A stretch of 21,774 nucleotides of DNA, taken from assembly GCA_023252095.1 (NCBI GenBank), contig JAHEXN010000009.1, positions 1 to 21,774 on the forward strand, read 5' to 3'. The position numbers and the translations under genes were made by a program. Positions 12,699-19,845 of the stretch are shown here, piece after piece. The notes beneath the pieces are model-generated. The model saw only the letters and a list, made by a program, of their open reading frames with translations. It ran no database searches and was not told the DNA's origin. Every line of letters begins with the position of its first letter. The stretch's first letter is position 1. The stretch is from Actinomycetes bacterium (lineage in GTDB: Bacteria > Actinomycetota > Actinomycetes > Propionibacteriales > Nocardioidaceae).

Positions 12699-13784
12699 AT
12701 GACCCACGACCTGAGGGAGACGACGATCCGCGTCGCCTCCGTTCCCTCCTCCCACGTCTACGTGCGCCACCTCACCGCGGACGGTGCCGCCGACGTCGCC
12801 CGGTTGCCCGACCCCGTTCCGAGCGGCGCCCGCTCGGCGGAGTCGACGTGGTGGCCGCCGCCGATGCTGGACCCGCACTGGGTCGAGCAGCACCACCGCG
12901 ACTTCGACGTGCACCACGTCCACTTCGGCTTCGACGATCGCTCGCCGGCCCAGCTCTCCGAGCTGGTCGCCGCGCTCCGCTCGCACGGCCGGCCGCTCGT
13001 CGTCACGGTGCACGACCTCCGGAACCCGCACCACGCCGACCGCACCGACCACGACGCGCAGCTCGACGTCCTCGTCCCTGCGGCCGACGCCATCGTGACG
13101 CTTACCGCGGGCGCGGCACGGGAGATCCAGCAGCGGTGGGGCCGATCGGTCGAGGTCATCGCCCACCCCCACGTCGTCCCGCTCGACGAGATGCGCCGGC
13201 GGCAGGTGCGGCGAGAGCCTGCGTCGCCCGCGGAGTTCCGCGTCGGCGTGCACGCCAAGAGCCTGCGCGCCTGCATGGACCCCGCAACCGTGATCCCGGC
13301 CCTGGTGAAGGTCCTCCGTGAGGTGCCAGGAGGCGTCCTGCAGGTCGACGTCCACACCGACGTCGCCGAGGTCACGGGGGCGCGCCACTCCCGCGAGCTC
13401 ATGGAGGTCGTGCGCCGGTTCGGCGACGAGATCGATCTCCGCGTCCACGACTACTTCACCGACGCCGAGCTGCACGAGTACCTGGCCAGCCTGGACGCCT
13501 CGGTCCTGCCGTACCGGTTCGGCACCCACTCGGGGTGGCTCGAGGCGTGCCGTGACCTGGGCACCACCGTCATCGCCCCCACGTGCGGCCACTACGCCGA
13601 TCAAGGCCCCGTGAAGGCGTACGTCCTCGACGAGGACGAGTTCCAGCCTGACTCCCTCGTCCGAGCCGTCTGGGCGGCGTGGGCCGACCCCGTCCCGCCC
13701 ATATCCGCGCACGCGCGCGCCGAGCAGCGACGTGAGGTCGCCCGCGCGCACTGTCGTCTCTATGAACGGGTGCTCGGACGATGA
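12699..13784 (+). CDS. Glycosyltransferase, GT4/GT-B-like
   Basis: This is a 361-aa GT-B-type glycosyltransferase, first of four in a row. The N-terminal domain has V-H-H-V-H-F-G-F-D-D-R and V-V-T-V-H-D-L-R-N-P-H, the typical acceptor-side segment. The C-terminal domain has V-G-V-H-A-K-S-L-R-A and ends with A-S-L-D-A-S-V-L-P-Y-R-F-G-T-H-S-G-W-L-E-A-C-R-D-L-G-T-T-V. The S-G-W-L-E-A-C-R-D replaces the E-x7-E of classic GT4 enzymes, so donor binding may be atypical. ATG 12699 is preferred because AGGA sits 5 nt upstream. An in-frame GTG at 12633 and ATG at 12693 also exist. It overlaps the next gene by 4 nt (ATGA). The sugar and acceptor are unknown. Confidence 0.85.
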   Translation: MTHDLRETTIRVASVPSSHVYVRHLTADGAADVARLPDPVPSGARSAESTWWPPPMLDPHWVEQHHRDFDVHHVHFGFDDRSPAQLSELVAALRSHGRPLVVTVHDLRNPHHADRTDHDAQLDVLVPAADAIVTLTAGAAREIQQRWGRSVEVIAHPHVVPLDEMRRRQVRREPASPAEFRVGVHAKSLRACMDPATVIPALVKVLREVPGGVLQVDVHTDVAEVTGARHSRELMEVVRRFGDEIDLRVHDYFTDAELHEYLASLDASVLPYRFGTHSGWLEACRDLGTTVIAPTCGHYADQGPVKAYVLDEDEFQPDSLVRAVWAAWADPVPPISAHARAEQRREVARAHCRLYERVLGR

Positions 13785-14845
13785 GGATCTGCCTGATCGC
13801 CTCGTCGCGCTTCCCGATCCGTGAGCCGTTCCACGGCGGTCTCGAGGCCCACACCGCGACGCTCGCGCGGCGGCTGCGCACGCGCGGCCACGACGTGAGC
13901 GTCTTCGCGGCCCCCGGCTCCGACCCGTCCTTCACGACCGCCTACCTCGACGTCGAGGAGTTCGTGCCGAGCGCCGTGGCCCGCCAGGACGTGGGCGCAC
14001 AGCCCGAGCGTTGGATGAGCGAGCACCACGCGTACCTGCGCCTGATGCTCGACCTGGCTGAGAGTGGCCGGTCGCAGTTCGACGTGGTCCACAACAACTC
14101 CCTGCACCACCTGCCCGTCGCGATGGCCCGCGCTCTCGACGTCCCGGTCCTGACGAGCCTCCACACGCCCCCCACGCCCTGGCTGGAGTCCGCGATCGCG
14201 ATCGACGGCGGAGCCTCGCGGTTCTCCGCCGTCAGCCGGGCGACTGCGGAGGCCTGGCGCCCCACGGTCGACGAGGTGGTCGTGCGCAACGGGATCGACA
14301 CCGATCGCTGGCGTCCGGGGCCTGGAGGAGGACCGTTGGCCTGGTCGGGGCGGATCGTGCCCGAGAAGGCGCCGCACCTCGCGATCGACGCCGCACGCGA
14401 GCTCGGACGCGATCTCGTCCTTGCCGGCCCGGCGCCGGACCCGGCCTACTTCGCGGCGGAGGTCGCGCCGCGCCTGGGCGCGGACGCGGTCTGGGCCGGG
14501 CACCTGCGCGGTCGGGACCTCATCGCTCTGGTCGGGTCGGCCTCGGTCGCGGTCGTCTCCCCGGTCTGGGACGAGCCGTTCGGGCTCGTCGCCGCCGAGG
14601 CGATGGCGTGTGGGACCCCCGTGGCCGCGTTCGACAGAGGCGGCCTCCGGGAGATCGTGGTCGAGGGTGCCGGTGCCCTCGCGCGACCGGACGACGTCGG
14701 CTCCCTGGCCCAGGCCATTGACGCGGCCGCGCGACTCGACCGCCATGCGGTCCGCGCCCACGCCGAGGCCGAGCTCGGGATCGACGCGATGGTCGACGGG
14801 TACGAGCGGCTCTACGGTTCGTCAGCCCTGGCGATCGCGTCATGA
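13781..14845 (+). CDS. Glycosyltransferase, GT4 family
   Basis: This is a 354-aa GT4 retaining glycosyltransferase. The N-terminal domain has the glycine-rich M-R-I-C-L-I-A-S-S-R-F-P and F-H-G-G-L-E-A-H-T-A-T-L-A-R-R-L-R-x-R-G-H-D-V. The C-terminal domain has W-S-G-R-I-V-P-E-K-A-P-H-L-A-I-D-A-A (phosphate-binding K) and E-P-F-G-L-V-A-A-E-A-M-A-C-G-T-P-V-A with both Glu of the E-x7-E motif. All catalytic features of a nucleotide-sugar enzyme are intact. Start and stop overlap its neighbours (ATGA each side), so it is made in register with the other three. No transmembrane helix is present. Confidence 0.93.
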   Translation: MRICLIASSRFPIREPFHGGLEAHTATLARRLRTRGHDVSVFAAPGSDPSFTTAYLDVEEFVPSAVARQDVGAQPERWMSEHHAYLRLMLDLAESGRSQFDVVHNNSLHHLPVAMARALDVPVLTSLHTPPTPWLESAIAIDGGASRFSAVSRATAEAWRPTVDEVVVRNGIDTDRWRPGPGGGPLAWSGRIVPEKAPHLAIDAARELGRDLVLAGPAPDPAYFAAEVAPRLGADAVWAGHLRGRDLIALVGSASVAVVSPVWDEPFGLVAAEAMACGTPVAAFDRGGLREIVVEGAGALARPDDVGSLAQAIDAAARLDRHAVRAHAEAELGIDAMVDGYERLYGSSALAIAS

Positions 14846-15840
14846 TCGGCTACTACGTCCACCACCACGGTCGCGGGCACCTCCACCGGGCCCTCTCCGT
14901 CGCGCGGGAGCTCGAGGACTGCGTGGTCGGGCTCAGCACGCTCGACCGCCCGCTCCCGTGGACGGGTGCGTGGATCGACCTCCCCCAGGACGCCGACGGT
15001 CCGGCCCCGGTCGACCCCACCGCCGGTGGGGCGCTGCACTGGGCACCGCGCCAGCACGTCGGCCTGCGGGAGCGCATGGCCGAGATCTCGCGCTGGATCG
15101 TCGACGTCGAGCCGGACCTGCTCGTCGTCGACGTCTCGGTCGAGGTCGCGCTGCTGGCGCGCCTTCACGGAGTGCCCGTCGTCGTGGTGGCGCAGCCTGG
15201 GGATCGTCGCGACGCGCCGCACAGCCTGGGGTACGTCATCGCCGACCACGTCGTGGCGCCCTGGCCGGCCGACGCCCGCGGGATGCTGACGGCCGACGTC
15301 CTCGACGGCGACCAGGTCACGGCCGTCGGCGCGTTCTCGCGCTTCGACGACCGCCCGGTCACGGCGTCGGGAAGCGGCGGAGGTCGCCACGTCGTCGTGC
15401 TCCACGGCGCGGGTGGCACGGAGCTCTCCGGGGACGCGCTCGAGGCGGCGCGCGCTCGGACCCCGGAGTGGACCTGGACGGTGCTCGGCGACGGGGGCGT
15501 GTGGGTCGACGACCCCTGGGACGACCTGTGCCGTGCCGACGTCGTCATCACGCACGCCGGTCAGAACGCGCTCGCCGAGGTGGCCGCGGCCCGGCGACCT
15601 GCTCTGGTCGTCCCCCAGACGCGACCGTTCGACGAGCAGCGCACCACGGCTGCCGTGCTGGACCAGCGGCATGGCTGTCCCGTGATGGTGCGGGAGCGGC
15701 TGCCGGAGGACGACCTCGAGTCGGTGCTCGACCAGGTCTCACACCTGGACGGTGAGGGGTGGTCGGCCTGGAACGACGGCCGCGGCGCCTCAAGGTTCGC
15801 GGCGCTCCTGGCCGACTTCGTCGCGGACCGAGATGGGTGA
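14842..15840 (+). CDS. MurG/GT28-like glycosyltransferase
   Basis: This 332-aa protein resembles GT28 enzymes of the MurG type. The N-terminus M-I-G-Y-Y-V-H-H-H-G-R-G-H-L-H-R-A-L matches the G-G-x-G-H loop that binds the nucleotide, except for a His-rich H-H-H-G-R-G-H. The C-terminal donor site is clear: V-V-I-T-H-A-G-Q-N-A-L-A-E-V-A-A-A-R-R-P-A-L-V-V-P. MurG has H-A-G-x-x-T-x-x-E there, so the family is secure, though this is not murG itself. It overlaps both neighbours. It may transfer a sugar from a nucleotide donor to a lipid carrier or glycolipid. Confidence 0.85.
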   Translation: MIGYYVHHHGRGHLHRALSVARELEDCVVGLSTLDRPLPWTGAWIDLPQDADGPAPVDPTAGGALHWAPRQHVGLRERMAEISRWIVDVEPDLLVVDVSVEVALLARLHGVPVVVVAQPGDRRDAPHSLGYVIADHVVAPWPADARGMLTADVLDGDQVTAVGAFSRFDDRPVTASGSGGGRHVVVLHGAGGTELSGDALEAARARTPEWTWTVLGDGGVWVDDPWDDLCRADVVITHAGQNALAEVAAARRPALVVPQTRPFDEQRTTAAVLDQRHGCPVMVRERLPEDDLESVLDQVSHLDGEGWSAWNDGRGASRFAALLADFVADRDG

Positions 15841-16651
15841 CCGGACGGTCGTCGTGACCGTGGTGCACGGCAGGCACGACCACCTCGCTCGTCAGCGTGA
15901 GCTGCTCGCCGCAGGTCGAGCCAGGCCCGAGGCGCACGTCGTGGTCCGGATGGACGACGACGTCGAGAGCGCCCTGCCGGGCGGGGTCGAGACGACCTGG
16001 GTCGACGTTCCTGCGGACCCTGGGGGTCTGCCGTTGGCCGCGGCCCGCAACGCCGGAGCCCGGGAAGCCCTGCGCCTGCGCGCCGACCTCCTGCTGTTCC
16101 TGGACGTGGACTGCCTCCCGGGAACCGACCTCGTCGGGACCTACCAGGCGGCGGCCGAGGTCGCGCCGGACGCCGTGCTGTGTGGCCCCGTGACGTACCT
16201 GCCCCCACCTCCGCCAGGTGGCTACGACCTCGCCAGCCTGCACGCCGCCGTCGACCCCCACCCGGCACGCCCCGTACCGGTGCCGGGCGACGTGAGGCGC
16301 AGCGCCGACCACGAGCTGTTCTGGTCCTTGTCGTTCGCGACGACGCCCGCGACGTGGGAGCGCTGCGGAGGGTTCGACGAGGCCTACGTCGGCTACGGCG
16401 GCGAGGACACCGACTTCGGCCAGCGCGCCCGCGCCGCGGGTGTGGACTTGGCCTGGGTCGGCGGCGCCCACGCCTTCCACCAGCACCACCCCGTGAGCAG
16501 GCCTCCGATCGAGCACGTGGCTGACATCGTCCGCAACGGAGCCCTGTTCCACGCACGGTGGGGCTGGTGGCCCATGCAGGGGTGGCTCTCCGAGATGGAG
16601 GCGCTCGGGCTGGTCCGCCGCGATGCCGCTGGCTGGGTCCTGGCGGGCTGA
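15833..16651 (+). CDS. GT2/GT7C-like glycosyltransferase
   Basis: This 272-aa GT-A-type inverting enzyme has V-V-V-T-V-V-H-G-R at the start, L-A-A-A-R-N-A-G-A-R in the donor site, and the metal-binding L-L-F-L-D-V-D-C-L-P-G (a D-x-D). The C-terminal G-G-F-D-E-A-Y-V-G-Y-G-G-E-D-T-D-F-G-Q-R matches the galactosyltransferase C-terminal (GT7C) motif. A-H-A-F-H-Q-H-H-P follows, with His residues often used as a metal ligand. It starts 8 nt inside the preceding gene. The presence of GT7C points to transfer of galactose or a related hexose, but the sugar is not proven. It closes the four-gene run. Confidence 0.9.
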   Translation: MGDRTVVVTVVHGRHDHLARQRELLAAGRARPEAHVVVRMDDDVESALPGGVETTWVDVPADPGGLPLAAARNAGAREALRLRADLLLFLDVDCLPGTDLVGTYQAAAEVAPDAVLCGPVTYLPPPPPGGYDLASLHAAVDPHPARPVPVPGDVRRSADHELFWSLSFATTPATWERCGGFDEAYVGYGGEDTDFGQRARAAGVDLAWVGGAHAFHQHHPVSRPPIEHVADIVRNGALFHARWGWWPMQGWLSEMEALGLVRRDAAGWVLAG

Positions 16652-16736
16652 CTCCGTCTCGACGAGTCGGCCTGCCTCGGTGAGCCTTGTGTGCGTGTTT
16701 GGCCGGGAGTAGAAACGAGGCACGGAGGTGCCCGCC

Positions 16737-17432
16737 ATGAAGCCTGTCGACCCGCTCACGGTGGCCCGACTTGCCACGGACATCGCCGAGGCCGGGTCCG
16801 AGGTGCAGACGCTGGAGCACGTCGTGGCCTCGGCGGTGCAGGTCCTCGGGGTCGACCACGGAGGGGTCACGCTCCTGGAGGACCGGGGGCGCAGCCTGCG
16901 CTCCCTCGGAGCGTCCGCCAGCGAGGTGGAGAAGGCCGACTCGCTCCAGCACGACCTGGGTGAGGGCCCGTGTGTCGACGCCGCCGTCGAGGGCCGTGTC
17001 GTGTGGTCGGCCGATCTCGCCGACGACGAGCGGTGGCCTCGATGGGGTCCTCAGGCCGTGGACCTCGGACTGCGGTCGATCCTCTCGGTCGAGATGCACT
17101 CGAGGAACCGACGCATCGGGGCCCTCAACCTGTACGGCACGGATCGCCGGCACTTCGGCCCGGACGACCGTGACCTGGCCCTGCTCCTCGGTCGGCAGGC
17201 CTCGGCAGCCCTGCTGCACCTGCGCAACGAGCGCGGTCTCCAGGAGGCGTTGAGCACGCGGACCCTGATCGGTCAGGCGGAGGGGATCCTGATGGAGAGG
17301 TTCGCCATCGACGCCGACCGCGCCTTCGAGGTCCTGCAGCGCTACTCGCAGGGATCCAACGTCAAGCTGCGGGACGTCGCCGCTCAGATCGTCGCCTCCC
17401 GCCGTCTGCCGGACCGGCACCGGACCTCCTGA
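16737..17432 (+). CDS. GAF-ANTAR domain regulator
   Basis: This 231-aa protein has an N-terminal GAF sensor (about 8-160) and a C-terminal ANTAR RNA-binding domain (about 165-222). The GAF part has G-E-G-P-C-V-D-A-A-V-E-G-R-V-V-W, found in many actinomycete GAF-ANTAR proteins. The ANTAR part has A-L-S-T-R-T-L-I-G-Q-A-E-G-I-L-M-E-R-F and A-F-E-V-L-Q-R-Y-S-Q-G-S-N-V-K-L-R-D-V-A, the typical helices. ANTAR proteins bind paired RNA hairpins to prevent termination. No such target hairpin pair stands out nearby. GGAGG lies 8 nt before ATG 16737, preferred to GTG 16728. It follows the glycosyltransferase cassette by 85 nt and may be unrelated to it. Confidence 0.93.
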   Translation: MKPVDPLTVARLATDIAEAGSEVQTLEHVVASAVQVLGVDHGGVTLLEDRGRSLRSLGASASEVEKADSLQHDLGEGPCVDAAVEGRVVWSADLADDERWPRWGPQAVDLGLRSILSVEMHSRNRRIGALNLYGTDRRHFGPDDRDLALLLGRQASAALLHLRNERGLQEALSTRTLIGQAEGILMERFAIDADRAFEVLQRYSQGSNVKLRDVAAQIVASRRLPDRHRTS

Positions 17433-17458
17433 GGCGGCGCGCGCGTGTGCGCTCCGCC
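17433..17458 (+). terminator. GC-rich hairpin after the GAF-ANTAR gene
   Basis: GGCGG/CCGCC and an inner GCGC/GCGC form a 9-bp stem with one mismatch around GCGTGT, beginning directly after the stop codon. No T-run follows, as in many GC-rich actinomycete terminators. It could alternatively sit in the leader of the next gene. Confidence 0.4.
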
Positions 17459-17478
17459 GGACGGGGAACCAGTCGAGC

Positions 17479-18111
17479 ATGACCACGACCCAGCGCGACC
17501 TTGCCCACAGGCTGCTGCAGCAGCACGGTCGGACCTTCGCCGAGGACGCTGGCATCACGCTGCGGGACAAGCCCTCACCGCTCTGGCGCCTCCTCGTCCT
17601 CTCCCTGCTGCTGTCCGCCCGTATCGACTCGAGGATCGCCATCGCCTCGGCGAAGGAGCTGTCGCGGGCCGGCTGGCGGACGCCTCGCCGGATGCGGGCG
17701 GCGACGTGGCAACAGCGCGTCGAGGCTCTCGGTCGCGGTGGCTACCGCCGCTACGACGAGCGGACGTCGACCCAGCTCGGGGAGGCGGCCGAGCTCGTCC
17801 TGGATCGTTGGGGCGGGGACCTGCGACGGCTTCACGCGGAGGGCGGGTCCGAACCCGCGCGACTCGCCGATCTGCTTCAGGAGGTCAAGGGCATCGGTCC
17901 GGCGGGTGCCTCGATCTTCTTGCGGGAGGTGCAGGCCGTGTGGCCCGACCTGCGGCCGTACGTCGACGACCTCGCCCTGCAGGGGGCACGGTCCGCTGGC
18001 CTGCCGGACGACTCGGGGCGGCTGGCCGACCTGGTCGGGCCAACGGACGTGCCGCGACTCGTCGCCGCGTGCGTCCGGGTCGCGCGGGACCCCAAGCTGC
18101 TGGAGACCTGA
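17479..18111 (+). CDS. HhH-GPD-type DNA glycosylase-like protein
   Basis: This 210-aa protein has the endonuclease III/HhH-GPD fold: a helical N-terminal half, a helix-hairpin-helix V-K-G-I-G-P-A-G-A-S-I-F-L (about 135-147) and a conserved D-D (163-164) in R-P-Y-V-D-D-L-A-L at the catalytic Asp site. In endonuclease III the hairpin is L-P-G-V-G-R-K-T-A with a catalytic Lys. Here that Lys is replaced by Ala or Gly. There is also no C-terminal Cys cluster for an iron-sulfur centre. It should therefore act as a monofunctional glycosylase, or just bind DNA. The base it recognises is unknown. It begins with ATG 17479, 47 nt after the GAF-ANTAR stop. Confidence 0.82.
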   Translation: MTTTQRDLAHRLLQQHGRTFAEDAGITLRDKPSPLWRLLVLSLLLSARIDSRIAIASAKELSRAGWRTPRRMRAATWQQRVEALGRGGYRRYDERTSTQLGEAAELVLDRWGGDLRRLHAEGGSEPARLADLLQEVKGIGPAGASIFLREVQAVWPDLRPYVDDLALQGARSAGLPDDSGRLADLVGPTDVPRLVAACVRVARDPKLLET

Positions 18112-18138
18112 CCGCGAGGGAGGTGGCGGGGTCCGCTT

Positions 18139-18726
18139 TCAGGCCGTGGCCGACTCCGGCTCGCGGTCGGGGGTCCGTGCGACGAGGGCGATCCAGCCCC
18201 AGCCGGCGGCGAGCAGCGCCATCGCGAGGACTCCCCACGGCCGGTAGACGTGCTCCTGCCAGAACATGATCGCGCCGACCGCGACCAGGACGGCACCGGG
18301 CGCGACGCGCTGGAGTCCGAGGTCGCGCGCCGCGACCGCGAGCGCGACCGCCGAGGCGGCGAAGTAGGCGTAGCTGCCCACGTCGCCGAGGTCGCCCGCG
18401 ACGCGGAACAGGGTGCCGAGCCCGACGCCCCCGTCGTGCTTGACGGCTCCGGCCGCGATGCCCGCGATGACGTCGAGGCTCGTGTAGAAGCACGCGTAGA
18501 CGAACGCCAGCACACCCACGACGACGCCTGCCGCGTGGCTCGAGCGGCGCGCCACGAGCCACGGACCCAGGGCCAGCAGCGGGAACACGGGAAGCAGGAT
18601 CGTGTGCATCATCTGCCAGTGGTGCGCAGCCTCGACCGTCAGCGTCGGCGGATGCATGAGCCCGACGGCCGCGGTGACGAGGGGCGGCACCGTCACGGCG
18701 GCGAGCAGACGAGCCCGGTGGTCCAT
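18139..18726 (-). CDS. Integral membrane protein of unknown family
   Basis: This 195-aa protein has about six hydrophobic segments (near 7-24, 42-60, 64-88, 115-133, 140-156, 160-182) with only short loops. Short motifs such as H-H-W-Q-M-M-H-T-I-L-L-P and F-W-Q-E-H-V-Y-R-P-W-G contain buried His and Tyr that could bind a metal or haem. This is speculation. I recognise no family. The tail is polar (R-T-P-D-R-E-P-E-S-A-T-A). It appears leaderless: the -10 TACCGT ends 6 nt before the ATG on the reverse strand. It diverges from the DUF2277 gene, whose promoter has the same -10 box. Confidence 0.8.
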   Translation of the reverse strand: MDHRARLLAAVTVPPLVTAAVGLMHPPTLTVEAAHHWQMMHTILLPVFPLLALGPWLVARRSSHAAGVVVGVLAFVYACFYTSLDVIAGIAAGAVKHDGGVGLGTLFRVAGDLGDVGSYAYFAASAVALAVAARDLGLQRVAPGAVLVAVGAIMFWQEHVYRPWGVLAMALLAAGWGWIALVARTPDREPESATA

Positions 18727-18732
18727 CCCCTC

Positions 18733-18738
18733 ACGGTA
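18733..18738 (-). promoter_or_regulatory. -10 box of the leaderless membrane-protein gene
   Basis: TACCGT on the reverse strand is followed by 6 nt (GAGGGG) and the ATG at 18726. The same box and spacing precede the divergent DUF2277 gene. Confidence 0.5.
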
Positions 18739-18775
18739 GGTCCGCGCCGCCGTTCGCGCCGGTGGCCTCGACTCC

Positions 18776-18804
18776 GTGACTCACCGTCCGGGTTGGCCTA
18801 CCGT
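18776..18804 (+). promoter_or_regulatory. Promoter of the leaderless DUF2277 gene
   Basis: GTGACT (18776-18781) and TACCGT (18799-18804) are 17 nt apart, and the ATG begins 6 nt after the -10 box. This gives a leaderless transcript starting at or next to the start codon. Confidence 0.6.
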
Positions 18805-18810
18805 CGGGAC

Positions 18811-19113
18811 ATGTGCCGGAACATCCGGGTCCTTCACAACTTCGACCCGCCCACGACCGATGACGAGGTCCGCGAGGCCGCCCTGCAGTTCGTCCGGAAG
18901 GTCAGCGGCTCGACTCGTCCGTCCCAGGCGAACGCCGAGGCGTTCGAGCGGGCCATTGACGAGATCGCGCTCGCGACGCGTCGCCTGCTCGACGACCTCG
19001 TGACGAAGGCGCCACCGAGGAGCCGCGAGCGCGAGGCGGTCAAGGGGCGCGAGCGGCACGAGAAGCGGATGGAGCGCGAGGTCCGCATCCGCACCGCCCA
19101 GACCGCGCCCTGA
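18811..19113 (+). CDS. DUF2277-family protein
   Basis: This 100-aa protein starts M-C-R-N-I-R-V-L-H-N-F-D-P-P-x-T, the hallmark of the DUF2277 family, and continues with E-V-R-E-A-A-L-Q-F-V-R-K-V-S-G and the Arg-rich tail R-S-R-E-R-E-A-V-K-G-R-E-R. The function is unknown. The conserved Cys2 and the long basic C-terminus suggest binding to nucleic acid or a thiol-based reaction, which is guesswork. The length is normal. There is no ribosome-binding site because the transcript is probably leaderless. Its stop is 11 nt from the stop of the convergent ComB-like gene. Confidence 0.93.
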   Translation: MCRNIRVLHNFDPPTTDDEVREAALQFVRKVSGSTRPSQANAEAFERAIDEIALATRRLLDDLVTKAPPRSREREAVKGRERHEKRMEREVRIRTAQTAP

Positions 19114-19124
19114 GACGTCCTGCC

Positions 19125-19742
19125 TCAAGGCGCCGGGACGAATCCTTGCGACCCCAGCAGCGGCACGGTGCGGGACCCGTCGATGTCGGCCGCGCGGTGC
19201 ACCTCGTCGTGCTGCCCGGCGGCGATGCAGAGCTGACCACCCGCGCAGGCCACGAGGTGTGACTCCTCCCGACCGAGGATGAGTCGGTAGGAGTCGGCTG
19301 CCCAGGCGGCCTCGGGGGAGAGGCCGCGCCAGTCGTGGTCCTCCAGCGCGGCGAGGATCGCGCCCGCCCCCCAGAGGTCCTCGACCGCGGGCCGCAGCGA
19401 GCCGTCGGGCCACGCGGCCCCGGCCGCGATGACCGCGATCGTCTGCTCGTCCTCGTCGTGCTCGCGCGCGAGCCAGTCGGCGACCGCCCGCGCGTTGTGG
19501 AGCGACCCGGCGACGACCGTCGTGACCCGGGTGGCCAGGTCGAGCGCGAGGCGGCCCGTGGGGTCCGAGGGATCAAGGGGCCAGACGGCGGCGCCGGTGT
19601 CCAGGCCGTGGGTCACGTCGGTCGACGCGTGCAGCACGTCGACGACCACGGCGACGTCGACCCCGTCGGCCACGGCGGCGGCACCCGCCGCGCCCCACTC
19701 GAAGCGCACGGTGTGCGCGAGCTGCGCCAGGGCCGGATCCAT
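19125..19742 (-). CDS. ComB-like 2-phosphosulfolactate phosphatase-family protein
   Basis: This 205-aa protein matches the ComB family, which removes phosphate from 2-phosphosulfolactate in coenzyme M synthesis in methanogens. The recognisable segments are V-R-F-E-W-G-A-A-G-A, V-A-V-V-V-D-V-L-H-A-S-T-D-V-T-H-G, V-A-G-S-L-H-N-A-R-A-V, and A-A-G-A-A-W-P-D-G-S-L-R-P-A-V-E-D-L-W-G-A-G-A-I. The acidic metal-site residues (D-V-L, E-D-x-W-G-A-G) are kept. Actinomycetes are not known to make coenzyme M this way, so the substrate is probably different. ATG 19742 with GGTGAG upstream is preferred. The frame stays open to 19847 but those extra residues are non-conserved and overlap the divergent promoter. 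Confidence 0.83.
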   Translation of the reverse strand: MDPALAQLAHTVRFEWGAAGAAAVADGVDVAVVVDVLHASTDVTHGLDTGAAVWPLDPSDPTGRLALDLATRVTTVVAGSLHNARAVADWLAREHDEDEQTIAVIAAGAAWPDGSLRPAVEDLWGAGAILAALEDHDWRGLSPEAAWAADSYRLILGREESHLVACAGGQLCIAAGQHDEVHRAADIDGSRTVPLLGSQGFVPAP

Positions 19743-19772
19743 GCTCACCAGTCTGCCCGGCCCCAGGTCAGA

Positions 19773-19784
19773 TACATTTCTGTA
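19773..19784. promoter_or_regulatory. TACA-TTTC-TGTA inverted repeat in a divergent promoter
   Basis: This dyad lies in the 103-nt gap between the ComB-like gene and the dehydrogenase. The larger AT-rich tract CAGATACATTTCTG also has partial symmetry. TACATT could serve as a -10 box. Confidence 0.35.
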
Positions 19785-19845
19785 CTGAAGTGCGTGACCG
19801 GCGCCACGTCGGCGGCTAGGCTCGCGCTCGAACCGGAGGTCGCCC

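Noticed and set aside
13200..13784. First glycosyltransferase as a pseudogene because the E-x7-E motif is not classical
   Set aside because: The frame is intact, the ends overlap the neighbours correctly, and the fold segments are present, so a variant donor site is more likely.
15561..17642. 693-codon reverse ORF and other long antisense frames (e.g. 1143-2567, 6163-7824, 10685-12526)
   Set aside because: They lie opposite well-supported genes, are rich in Arg, Gly, Ala and Asp and lack domains. Long open antisense frames are expected at this GC content.
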